From the NCBI GenBank assembly GCA_016715205.1, contig JADKBC010000048.1, forward strand, positions 1-64,000: DNA of 64,000 nucleotides, written 5' to 3'. This DNA is from Holophaga sp. (GTDB lineage Bacteria > Acidobacteriota > Holophagae > Holophagales > Holophagaceae). Positions within the stretch are counted from its first letter, which is position 1; each line of letters opens with the position of its first letter. This document shows, piece by piece, positions 19,206-28,062 of the stretch. A program made the position numbers and the translations under genes. The notes beneath the pieces are model-generated. The model did not search any database. It saw only the letters and a list, made by a program, of their open reading frames with translations, and had not been told where the DNA came from.

Positions 19206-22200
19206 CTAGTGAACGGTGCGCCACACCCGAGGCTTTGGATATCTTTGAGCTGGGGTGCCTTGGGTGGTATGAACTTCTGGCGTCGTCAAGCTTTCGCCGG
19301 GCTGGGGATTGCTGACAGGCACAGTTCCACCTTGAAGTACGGCTCTAGTGCCAAGGGCGATGTAATCAGATGCAACGCCAGCCCATTTATCAGACTGCCC
19401 ACTGCGGGAAGCCACCGAGGTGCGAGAATCGCTCACAAGCGGATTCATGACATCTGCGGTAAACCAGCTGAAGGTGTTTCCAGACCCACCTGTGCATGGG
19501 TTGGCGGTATCAGGAAGGAAATAGGAATAGAACAAACTGCCGGCCACCACAATGGGCGGGTTTATACCCTTGGCTAGGAACTTGTTGGCCATGCTTGGGA
19601 AATTAATGTAATACCCGAAGTAGGGGCTGCCCGCGGCAGGCGCAAGGTAATAATCGGAGCACCCCGGGCTGATATATTTAAAAATACTATCCGAGCAGAC
19701 ATTAGCGGGGCTGGCTGTCCCGGTGTATTTATTATTCGAAAAATCTTTCAGGTTTTTATCCTGGATGCCAGCATCAGGGCCGTTGCCAGTATCCAAACTC
19801 CAAGCTCGGCTATCCTGGCGATCAAAAACCAATGTCAATCGGTGTTTGACTGGCGCAATGTCTGTGGTCGCGTTGTAATCCGTATCCAGTGGGTTATTAC
19901 GATCACCACTGATCATGGCAATTCCCACGGCCGAGGGAGAAGCAGAACCTGTCTTCCCGACACCCGGGAAGTAGCCTACCCGGAAAGGTGCAGGAGGCAT
20001 GGTGTATCGAGCACCGAGCCCGGAGGTTGCAGAGTTGTCGTCCTGGTAGACCTTTCGAACTTTCCAGTTCTTCAGCTCTGAAGTGTCAACTCGGAAATCC
20101 TTATAGGGGTCGGCCGACCAGACATCCTTGGAGCCCCAGGCCCATAATCCACCCTTATAGTCCATAAAATAGGCACGTTGCGCCATTCCAGAGTTCACCA
20201 CGAATTCGAAGGGAATAATCCCGGCGCTCACAGGCCCTACGGTAGTTCCACCAATAGTGGAATCAGTCAAATCAGCTGTTGCCAAAACCTTACCGCTATA
20301 GACATCCACTGCCATTACAGACCGGCCCAAGGGCGTCGGATTGGAACTTGTATCCGGGAAATTCGCCTCCACCTCAGGAACACTCCATCCCCCGCTCAGG
20401 AAAACTGCATCACGGGGTATCGCGTCAAGGGTGATTCGCCCAAATGCAGGGGTTGCAGTTGAGAAACCCCAGTTTTTTAAATTCTTTTGGATCGTGCTAA
20501 GGCTTGGGCCACTTGTGATGGTTCGATCCTTGAGATAGTCCGCCTCATCGGGAACCAACGACCATTTCATGGCTGGCTTGAAGGGATCGTGGATATCCAG
20601 GGCGTAATAGCTCCGTCCACCCTTTCGAAGACCAAAGACTGCAATGGCCCGTTCAGTCGAATCGACCACCCCGTTACCCGATCCACCGGTGGACTTAGGC
20701 ATATCCAAATGATAAACCGCGGGGGTTCCGTCCATCATGAACCGGTGTCGGTTGCTGCCAACCGCATTGCCGTATACGTAGCCAAGTTCCTTAAGGAAAT
20801 CCGTAGGCATGAAAGCCCAGAGCTCCTCAATATCACCCAAGACGATTGTTTGGGTATCACCATTGAAATCAGTGACCGTGGTCGTTCGAGTGACTTCCCC
20901 AAAGGCATGCAACCACCCCTGGTTGGTTCCAACCAGAATAAGGCGGAACCGGTTACCACCTAGATCTTTCACCGCTTTCAGACGCGAATAGGAATCAAGG
21001 GTGTCTTTTACATCCGCCCAATTGTATTCAAGCGGGGCTGGGGCCGAGTTAATAATGTCCCCCATGATATTACTGCGATTAGTCTTCGGCCGACCCGTCG
21101 TCGCATCCAAGGCCCCATTGATGTTGCCACCAGCAGCGTTCTGAATAAGCTGCTGCTGGGCAGCGCTCCCAACAGCAACACTGGGAACACCAACATAATT
21201 TTTAAGGCCGGTTGTGTTATCCGAATATTCTACTCCAGTATCTGTAAATACCTTTATCGATGGTTCTGTTCCGACAGCTGTCAGAGGGGGGCGGGTGTAA
21301 AGCTTACGAGTTGACCACAATCGTCCACTTAATACATCAGAAGCAGACCAAATGGCCGTAGTCCGATTGACAGGATCGGCAATATTGCCGGCTTTGTCTG
21401 TTAGGTTGATCTTTCCATTTTTTTCTCGCGTTCCAAACATCAGCAAATCACCTGGCCAGATGACACCACCGGCCTTAGGCGGTTGGAAATTGCCAAGGTA
21501 GATTTGTTTCCCGAAACTGGCCCCTACAAAGGGGAGGTTTGGGCTCGAAGTGGCATTGTTGCCACCGTTGCCAATTGCAATCTTGAATGCATAATCCATG
21601 CTTTTAATAAGCTTGTCCGCATCGGTAGCATCAAAGAAATACACAGCCCCGTCTTTCCGTTTTCCAACATCCGGATAGCTGGTGGGGTCTTGAGGATCTG
21701 GAATCCAGTCATTGTTTGGATCTAAAGTTTCGTTCTGAAGGTTTTGGTCCCACCCCACAAAGGTATGAAAATCATTTAATACCCCAGTTTTAGTTGCTGG
21801 ATCACCTGTAACAGCAGCCAAAAACAGACTGCGCTTGGGACTCGCATTATCCGTGTACTGGCCGCCAAGACTCACACCAACCGTCATGGTGGTCACACGA
21901 TGATCCTTGTCATACGTCACGCCATTCCGCTTTTTGATACCGAAAGGAAGGAATGTAGAGGGTTTGCCGCTTGTGACTGCAGCTCCTGGGTCACCAAAAT
22001 CAAGGGCTGCCATGTAGTCGGTGTTTTTCACACCAAAGGTCGAATCTGAAAGATGGGCGCCAATACCAGCAAAATTGAACAAATTCCAATTAGAGCCATA
22101 TCGATCGACGCTTGTTTTATCGAGAATAATAGCCTGATTCCCCTTCAAGGCATTGAGTTTATAGGGGTCAGCTATGGTTCCAGTTCCAACAATATAGGGG

Positions 22201-24812
22201 GTCGTTTTATTCACATTACCCGTGGAAGTCGCGTTGTTGTCAAGACCATCCGTAAAAAGAAGCAAATAGTGCCCGACACACTGGGAGACGTCGGCCCCTA
22301 CGACGGCATTGAACACACTATTTGGATCTGCATATTGGGCAAGACTTCTGGCCATGGCGTAGGTCAGTGGCGTTCCGCCTCGGGCGAAAAGGTTGGCAAT
22401 TCGCTTCATGCCCTTCACGGAATTCCCAGAGGTGGAAGTAATTCCCTGCGCGGCGGTATTGTTCAGCACCATCCATCCCGTATCATTGCCATTGACATGG
22501 GTGGTGGTTGCGTCAGAAGCCGAAATGAGGGAAGTGCTGTCGTTGTCGATCTGTGTTGCGTCACCGTCATTTGCTTCTGTGTAGGGGTCGAGACAACGGA
22601 AGGCCCAGAATACGTCCGCTTGATGATTTATCCAGGTTTTAATGGCTGCAGATTTAACAGCCTGGACTCGGGTAAGGGACGGAATGCGGTAGTTTGATGC
22701 CTCGTCCAGAACAGAATCTTTATAGGTTCCATCCAAGTTATACCGAGGAACCTTCACGTTCCCCCACGGGTTCGTCCAGACGCCATTGGCATACGTTGCA
22801 TTTGAAGGACCGTAGCCTTTGCCCCAACTTAAAGAGGTCTGCCCAGCCACGTTGGACGTATCCTCCGCATCAAATACGATGTATTTCCCCACAAGCGAAC
22901 TATCCGAAGTGTAATTCGGTTTGGTGGCATCAGAACTTTGATATTTCCCGTTAAATAACCAACTCACATAGGACGGCTTATAAACAGTGCTATATAGCCA
23001 AGCAGTGGTTTTAACAGTTGTACTGAGCGCCGAGCCCCCGGGGTTTTGATTGGAAGCGGTGTATCCATCCGAGGTAAATGTCCCCCTGGCGGTACCCTCA
23101 ACTTTATAATTCTGGTCTAGTTCCATTTGGAGGCCACTGCCATATGTGGTCGAAATGGGAAGGCCGTTCGAATCGATGCCCTTTTTGATCTGGCTATCAA
23201 GCACCGTTTGAGAACTCAGGGGATTGCCAGTCGAGTCACGGTTCGTAATTGCCCAAGGGATGGGGATATCAATGGTTCGATAAACAAGCGGTGTCGAGCT
23301 CACCCGATATTTGAAGCGGACATGACTCGCCGCCCGAATCCAATTTCGAACATCGTTGCTACCCGGAGATATGACATCTCCACGCAATCCAGAGGTGGCG
23401 CTGCGGTTATCGGCATCCGTCTGGGTGACCTGGGTACCATCTGGTTTGATCAACCACCCCATGCTGGTTGAACCGCCATTACTTCTCGCGGTGCTTGTGC
23501 TGAGCGTATTGCCCTTCAAGGTCCCAACATAAGTGATTCCAGAGTCGTAACTTGTGTCCTTGCTTGCCTCAAGCGTAATCGTCACATAGGACCCAGTGGC
23601 AACTCCCCCGGTGCTACACGTTGCGGGATCCTGGTACGCGGGGATTTTCCAAGTTACGCTTTTACTGGCCTGATAAGAGGTCGTATTCCCGGTGTTATTG
23701 GTTGGTGAAGTTGCAGGTATGGAAACGCAGGACTGATTCGCGGTGTCTACGCCTACCACCGACCAATTGATTCGATCATAAGCTCCTGTTGTGCCCCGTT
23801 GAATGAAATAGGTGTTGAACGAAAGCGTCGCTCCAGAGGCGAAGGGAGTTCCTGGCGAAACGGTAATGGGTCGTAATTGGGTAGGATCCCCACCCGCAGG
23901 CTGAGTCCAAGGCGTGTAGGGAGGAATCACAAAGGTTGTTACCGATTTATATAGCCCGACAGAAACCTGCGACCAAGTGGACGACCCCAAGCTCCCGGCG
24001 GGATTGGTTCCCAAATTACCCGTATTACTGATTGACCAGTTGATCCCCGTATTATCAACAAGGGGCGGTTCCTGTACGGGCGGCAGTGGATGAGTCAAAT
24101 AGGTGGTGAGCGTGATGGTTGTGCCCGTTGCACCCGAGGTTGAACTCATCTCAATGACCGGGGCAGGTGACTGTGATTTATTTTGATGGGTTATGGTAAA
24201 GCTCCCAAGAGTGTTGGTCTGGGTGCCCGAATGCCCGTTGGTAGTAAGGCTATAGCTAGGGTTAAGCCCACTAGAAGTCGGGGCAAACTTAACCCAGGCC
24301 CAAGCACTCCCATGGCCCGCTGCGGTAGCCTGAATCGTGTAGGTTGGGGCTGTATTGTAAGTAACCGCAGTTGTTACGGGGCAGCTCGCAGGATTGGTAA
24401 GGGCAACCCCGGTAGCCCCCGTAGAAGTCACAGTTACCTGATATTCAGCAAAAGCCGTAGTACAATTGCCGGCTTGCGCCCGAATTCGGTAACGATTATT
24501 GGGTGCCACAACCGGTGAAGTGGCACCATAAGTTAAATCAAATCTCATGTTGCGGTAACCGTCGGTATCATCCTTGTCGTCGTTCCGATAGAGTGGGTGG
24601 AACATGAGGGACGACATGGAGCCTGAATAGTCGAAAACCGTGAGAATTTCCGGTTTTGCCTTCAGGCTGGCCGACTGCTGATAAAGGTTCATGAAGTCGG
24701 TCTTGCTCGACTGAAGTCGCGTATCCAATTGGGCATGAAGTTGCTGGAAGGCCGCAAAGCCAAGCATCAACCCGAGGGACGCGCGCAGAAACGCATGGCG
24801 CTGACTAAACAT
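19206..24812 (-). CDS. pilY1: PilY1-like type IV pilus tip adhesin/biogenesis factor
   Basis: 1868 residues, larger than most PilY1 proteins (about 1000-1200). A signal peptide (1-27) is followed by a von Willebrand A MIDAS motif DYSGSM (61-66). The remaining VWA elements, such as the AVKSAAIKTWINHQADVFW helix and FTDGLDNN, appear only several hundred residues later, so a long Thr/Ser/Gly-rich, Ig-like region (about 85-600) is inserted. The C-terminal half is the PilY1 propeller, with the signature GLRKGGRSYYALDIHDP and a possible calcium loop DFNGDTQTIVLGD. It is last in a minor-pilin operon, the usual place, and likely sits at the pilus tip for adhesion or surface sensing. Base composition is more AT-rich than flanking genes. 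Confidence 0.9.
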   Translation of the reverse strand: MFSQRHAFLRASLGLMLGFAAFQQLHAQLDTRLQSSKTDFMNLYQQSASLKAKPEILTVFDYSGSMSSLMFHPLYRNDDKDDTDGYRNMRFDLTYGATSPVVAPNNRYRIRAQAGNCTTAFAEYQVTVTSTGATGVALTNPASCPVTTAVTYNTAPTYTIQATAAGHGSAWAWVKFAPTSSGLNPSYSLTTNGHSGTQTNTLGSFTITHQNKSQSPAPVIEMSSTSGATGTTITLTTYLTHPLPPVQEPPLVDNTGINWSISNTGNLGTNPAGSLGSSTWSQVSVGLYKSVTTFVIPPYTPWTQPAGGDPTQLRPITVSPGTPFASGATLSFNTYFIQRGTTGAYDRINWSVVGVDTANQSCVSIPATSPTNNTGNTTSYQASKSVTWKIPAYQDPATCSTGGVATGSYVTITLEASKDTSYDSGITYVGTLKGNTLSTSTARSNGGSTSMGWLIKPDGTQVTQTDADNRSATSGLRGDVISPGSNDVRNWIRAASHVRFKYRVSSTPLVYRTIDIPIPWAITNRDSTGNPLSSQTVLDSQIKKGIDSNGLPISTTYGSGLQMELDQNYKVEGTARGTFTSDGYTASNQNPGGSALSTTVKTTAWLYSTVYKPSYVSWLFNGKYQSSDATKPNYTSDSSLVGKYIVFDAEDTSNVAGQTSLSWGKGYGPSNATYANGVWTNPWGNVKVPRYNLDGTYKDSVLDEASNYRIPSLTRVQAVKSAAIKTWINHQADVFWAFRCLDPYTEANDGDATQIDNDSTSLISASDATTTHVNGNDTGWMVLNNTAAQGITSTSGNSVKGMKRIANLFARGGTPLTYAMARSLAQYADPNSVFNAVVGADVSQCVGHYLLLFTDGLDNNATSTGNVNKTTPYIVGTGTIADPYKLNALKGNQAIILDKTSVDRYGSNWNLFNFAGIGAHLSDSTFGVKNTDYMAALDFGDPGAAVTSGKPSTFLPFGIKKRNGVTYDKDHRVTTMTVGVSLGGQYTDNASPKRSLFLAAVTGDPATKTGVLNDFHTFVGWDQNLQNETLDPNNDWIPDPQDPTSYPDVGKRKDGAVYFFDATDADKLIKSMDYAFKIAIGNGGNNATSSPNLPFVGASFGKQIYLGNFQPPKAGGVIWPGDLLMFGTREKNGKINLTDKAGNIADPVNRTTAIWSASDVLSGRLWSTRKLYTRPPLTAVGTEPSIKVFTDTGVEYSDNTTGLKNYVGVPSVAVGSAAQQQLIQNAAGGNINGALDATTGRPKTNRSNIMGDIINSAPAPLEYNWADVKDTLDSYSRLKAVKDLGGNRFRLILVGTNQGWLHAFGEVTRTTTVTDFNGDTQTIVLGDIEELWAFMPTDFLKELGYVYGNAVGSNRHRFMMDGTPAVYHLDMPKSTGGSGNGVVDSTERAIAVFGLRKGGRSYYALDIHDPFKPAMKWSLVPDEADYLKDRTITSGPSLSTIQKNLKNWGFSTATPAFGRITLDAIPRDAVFLSGGWSVPEVEANFPDTSSNPTPLGRSVMAVDVYSGKVLATADLTDSTIGGTTVGPVSAGIIPFEFVVNSGMAQRAYFMDYKGGLWAWGSKDVWSADPYKDFRVDTSELKNWKVRKVYQDDNSATSGLGARYTMPPAPFRVGYFPGVGKTGSASPSAVGIAMISGDRNNPLDTDYNATTDIAPVKHRLTLVFDRQDSRAWSLDTGNGPDAGIQDKNLKDFSNNKYTGTASPANVCSDSIFKYISPGCSDYYLAPAAGSPYFGYYINFPSMANKFLAKGINPPIVVAGSLFYSYFLPDTANPCTGGSGNTFSWFTADVMNPLVSDSRTSVASRSGQSDKWAGVASDYIALGTRAVLQGGTVPVSNPQPGESLTTPEVHTTQGTPAQRYPKPRVWRTVH

Positions 24813-24832
24813 GGCTGGACTCCTCTGACGGT

Positions 24833-25438
24833 CTATTCAACAGGGGTAGAAATCCACGCTTCTCGGGCGTGAATGAACGTAACGCCGCCTTGCTGCACCT
24901 GGGCATCGGAGCGGACTGCCCATAAATCCGGGGCCTGTTTCAAGGGGCCACCTGTAGCGGGAGTAAAGGCGCTGGAGCCAGCACCTTGACTCATCATCGT
25001 GATCGGCAATTTGCCCATTCGGGTCAACCCGATGGTAAAGCCCTGGGTAACGCCACTGGGACCTGGCAATTTCATATCCGCTTCGAGAGAAGCACCCGGG
25101 GCATAGTCGCTTCCCGATTTAATATCCTTGGCAATGCCCGCCAGGGTATCGTCCACCAGCAAGGCCGTCTTTCGCGTTGCTAGAAATGCCGCGCTACCCG
25201 TACCGAGCTTCCCGTTTTCCGATTCGATCCAGTGGATTGACCACTCAATTCCGGAATCCGCAGTATTCCTTGCCATTGCCCCCTGCCGACTGAAGGCCGA
25301 GGTGACAATTTCCCTAAAGGAATTTCGGGACATGCCAACGGCGGCAATGGTCAGGAGCACAAGGAGCATGAGCGACACAAGAATCGTTACACCGCCCGTT
25401 TGGGTATCAAAGGAGTTCTGTTTAAGAGGGGTTTGCAT
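24833..25438 (-). CDS. pilX: PilX-like minor pilin/assembly protein
   Basis: 201 residues. The N-terminus has a hydrophobic helix (TQTGGVTILVSLMLLVLLTI) of the PilX type, which lacks the classical glutamate at mature position 5 seen in the sister genes. Position between pilW-like and pilY1 genes is the conserved PilX slot. It probably belongs to the minor-pilin priming complex. Sequence conservation in this family is low, so context carries most weight. Confidence 0.78.
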   Translation of the reverse strand: MQTPLKQNSFDTQTGGVTILVSLMLLVLLTIAAVGMSRNSFREIVTSAFSRQGAMARNTADSGIEWSIHWIESENGKLGTGSAAFLATRKTALLVDDTLAGIAKDIKSGSDYAPGASLEADMKLPGPSGVTQGFTIGLTRMGKLPITMMSQGAGSSAFTPATGGPLKQAPDLWAVRSDAQVQQGGVTFIHAREAWISTPVE

Positions 25439-25453
25439 GGCGTTTCCCTTACC

Positions 25454-26623
25454 TTAGTTCATGGTCAAACCGGAATGCCTCGGAACAAACACCAGGCTTT
25501 GGGTAAAATCCCGATAGGCGGCCGTACCTGGGGTAGTTGAATACTCGGTTCGCTGGGTGGCGGTGCGCGTGGTGACGTCCACCCTCACCAGGGTGGGAAT
25601 GGAACGGAACCAATGTTCACTGCCCCGAGTTGTCTGGTAGTTCAATCGCCCGGAATTCTGAAGCTGGGTATCAAGATCCGTTCGAATGCCAAGATCCCAT
25701 CCATCCGAAAACCCAGTTACTGAGGCATCCATGCCAAGCCCTGCCCAGCCCACACCAGAATTGGCGCTGACATAGACCTTAAAGCCCGAAACATTTTCAG
25801 TGATGATCTGCTGGGGTTGTTGAGGCACAAAACCTGTGCCGATATAGATTCCCTGATCCCTCACTAGGCAGGGCACACCAGCGGCGTTCTGCGGATCCAG
25901 TTGCAGCATTTCGATGTGGTACCGAACCATTTGTGCAGGCTGGATGAAGACCACGCCACTAAAAGGCAGATGCTTCGCCTTGGGTAGGCCCGCTGAGCCA
26001 GCACCGGTCATCTGCGCCAATGGATCCGTACCCATAGTCACATTAACCTTCGTCCCCGTGGGCGGTTTTACCGACTCGATATAGGCTGGTTCCCAGTCAT
26101 CTTTGAAAAGAATAACTTGGCCAGCTTTAATCTGCTTAACATAGGCATCCTTATGGCATTCGATAGTAAAGGTCTTATCCGCTGCCACTGCTGCTTTTTC
26201 GGCGACTAGCAACTCGGCTGCTGTCTGCTGAGGTGCCGCCCCATCCAGGTTTGCCTCAAAGGGCACGGGCTGATCCAGATAAAAATAAAGTTCGTCCGTT
26301 CGCTGCGGATCGCTGGTTCCTGCGCTTGCGATCAAAACGTTGGGAATGATATAAAAGGGAGGATTGGTAGGCACGACGGGAGGTGGCACCGAAAGATCCG
26401 TTAAATACATCGCCGCCGTATTGAGATCATCCCCAAGCAGGTCGATGGACATGCGATTTCGGCGGGCACTGGAGAGAATTTCTCCGGAAGTATAGAAAGT
26501 GGAAAGGCTGGCTTTGAAAACCGAGGCCAACCCAGCCATCAAAATGGTCGTAAAGACCAACGCCACCAGCAACTCCACCATGGAGAAACCCTTGGCACGG
26601 AAGAAAAGGCGGGACTTAGCCAT
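25454..26623 (-). CDS. pilW: PilW-like minor pilin
   Basis: 389 residues with a class III (prepilin) signal: RAKG|FSMVELLVAL, cleavage after Gly12, Phe13 methylated, Glu17 at mature position 5. A long variable globular part follows. Size and position between pilV and pilX fit PilW, a component of the minor-pilin complex that starts type IV pilus assembly. The start overlaps the pilV end by eight bases. Confidence 0.85.
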   Translation of the reverse strand: MAKSRLFFRAKGFSMVELLVALVFTTILMAGLASVFKASLSTFYTSGEILSSARRNRMSIDLLGDDLNTAAMYLTDLSVPPPVVPTNPPFYIIPNVLIASAGTSDPQRTDELYFYLDQPVPFEANLDGAAPQQTAAELLVAEKAAVAADKTFTIECHKDAYVKQIKAGQVILFKDDWEPAYIESVKPPTGTKVNVTMGTDPLAQMTGAGSAGLPKAKHLPFSGVVFIQPAQMVRYHIEMLQLDPQNAAGVPCLVRDQGIYIGTGFVPQQPQQIITENVSGFKVYVSANSGVGWAGLGMDASVTGFSDGWDLGIRTDLDTQLQNSGRLNYQTTRGSEHWFRSIPTLVRVDVTTRTATQRTEYSTTPGTAAYRDFTQSLVFVPRHSGLTMN

Positions 26624-27161
26624 GGATGATTCTCCGGGTCAGGGAAACCTCGCGCTGAATATTTGCGCCGTTGGCATCCACATTGTCCGTGAATTGCACG
26701 ACGACTCTGATATCTGACATACGCCCAGTTGCAGCGACTGCAACAGGTGTTCTGGTAGTTGTTACTGAATAAAAAGTTGTTTTAACAATGGGGTCGGTCG
26801 ACGTGGTATCCACCAGACCCCCTTTACTGTTGTAAACTTCGTCGCGTTTGCCACCATCCGCAAGGTTCACGTATCTCAAATTGGGGAGATCTGTGGTCAT
26901 ACTTGGCGCGGCAGCAATCGAATCGGTAATATTTAACCAACTTAAGCGCCCCTCCATTTCAGCCTGATCCATGATTTGTTCAGCCACCAGCACCGCCGTG
27001 GACAGGCTCTTGCTGCCCCGGGAAGCCTTCAGGGACATGGTCTGGAGCATGGTTAGGCCAAGAATGCCAATCGCCAAGACAAAGGCCGTCATCAGCATCT
27101 CAACCATGCTGAAGCCTAGCTGGGCGCGGGAAGGGCCGTTACTGCCCTTTCGAATGCGCAT
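26616..27161 (-). CDS. pilV: PilV-like minor pilin
   Basis: 181 residues from the ATG at 27161, which overlaps the fimT stop (ATGA) and has GGAGGAGG five bases upstream. The prepilin signal is AQLG|FSMVEMLMTAF with cleavage after Gly16 and Glu21 at mature position 5. The LSTAVLVAEQIMDQAE segment that follows the helix is a common feature of PilV. Likely part of the minor-pilin priming complex. Confidence 0.85.
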   Translation of the reverse strand: MRIRKGSNGPSRAQLGFSMVEMLMTAFVLAIGILGLTMLQTMSLKASRGSKSLSTAVLVAEQIMDQAEMEGRLSWLNITDSIAAAPSMTTDLPNLRYVNLADGGKRDEVYNSKGGLVDTTSTDPIVKTTFYSVTTTRTPVAVAATGRMSDIRVVVQFTDNVDANGANIQREVSLTRRIIHG

Positions 27162-27928
27162 CAGATCCTCCTCCAAAGGCCATTTCCGTCACGAACGCCT
27201 GGGTTATAGAACTTATAGATAGAGCCCCCGTTGGCCAGAACGACAATTAAGCCCATCGGACCACCCGGCAACACGCCGCCACTGCGCGTGGTGCCCACCA
27301 CGGGGATCACAAATGTGGTTGTAAACCTCTTGTTTGTGCCACTTATGGAAGTCTGGATAAGCGCAGTCGCACGATCACCACTGAAGAAATTATCGGTGGC
27401 AGAAATGCTGGCCATGATCTCTCCCGCTTTAAAGGGTGAGACCGTTGTAATCGCTTGGTTCTGGGTACCAGCATCAGTGGGTTTCATAGCATCGGCCCAT
27501 TCAGTCGTACCGGCCATCGCGATTCGGGCCATGGAATGGGAAGGAACGTTGGGCTGTAGGTGAAAGGGAATGGCCACGGTCTGCCCAAAGGCAAGGGCTG
27601 CGTCAGGCTGAACACCAGCCAGGAGCCCCTTCGCAGTGTCTTGAATTTGTATGGACGTAAGCGCGGCATCCCCCTGAGCGATCGCCACGGGGTTGGTGGG
27701 TGTCCATGCGCCCCAATTGACGATTGCCACATCACGACCCGTCGCCACTGAGGCCTTCTGGGCATTGGCGATGCAACCTTCCAGTTCGTCCAGAAGCGCG
27801 CGCACAGAACCCGCTTGCTTATTGCCAATCATGGTTACGCCCACGATGGTCAATATCCCTACGATCGCGAGGACAACAAGCATCTCGATCAGGGTGAAAC
27901 CTTTGGATTTTTGAAAACGGAGGGCCAT
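27161..27928 (-). CDS. fimT: FimT/GspH-like minor pilin
   Basis: 255 residues, first gene of the minor-pilin operon. The prepilin signal KSKG|FTLIEMLVVLAIVGIL has Gly10|Phe11 and Glu15. FimT and GspH proteins share this leader and a beta-rich C-terminal part. In some bacteria FimT binds DNA for natural transformation, but nothing here shows that. At 255 residues it is longer than usual (about 170). A -35/-10 pair lies 64-92 bases upstream. Confidence 0.83.
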   Translation of the reverse strand: MALRFQKSKGFTLIEMLVVLAIVGILTIVGVTMIGNKQAGSVRALLDELEGCIANAQKASVATGRDVAIVNWGAWTPTNPVAIAQGDAALTSIQIQDTAKGLLAGVQPDAALAFGQTVAIPFHLQPNVPSHSMARIAMAGTTEWADAMKPTDAGTQNQAITTVSPFKAGEIMASISATDNFFSGDRATALIQTSISGTNKRFTTTFVIPVVGTTRSGGVLPGGPMGLIVVLANGGSIYKFYNPGVRDGNGLWRRI

Positions 27929-27991
27929 GGCATGCCTCGACTGAGAAAGGATCGGCTTATTGACTACCGATGGGCACAGGAATTTATTCGA

Positions 27992-28020
27992 GTTATATCA
28001 ATACATCCATTGAGAACCAA
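27992..28020 (-). promoter_or_regulatory. Candidate promoter of the minor-pilin operon
   Basis: On the minus strand TTGGTT (28015-28020) and TATAAC (27992-27997) are separated by 17 bases, upstream of the fimT-like gene in an AT-rich gap. This is the only good sigma-70 match in the gap. Many pil promoters use sigma-54, but I found no TGGCAC-N5-TTGC pattern here. Confidence 0.45.
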
Positions 28021-28062
28021 AGTGAAATCGTGATGAATTCGCATTGAGTGTAAAATTTTTAG

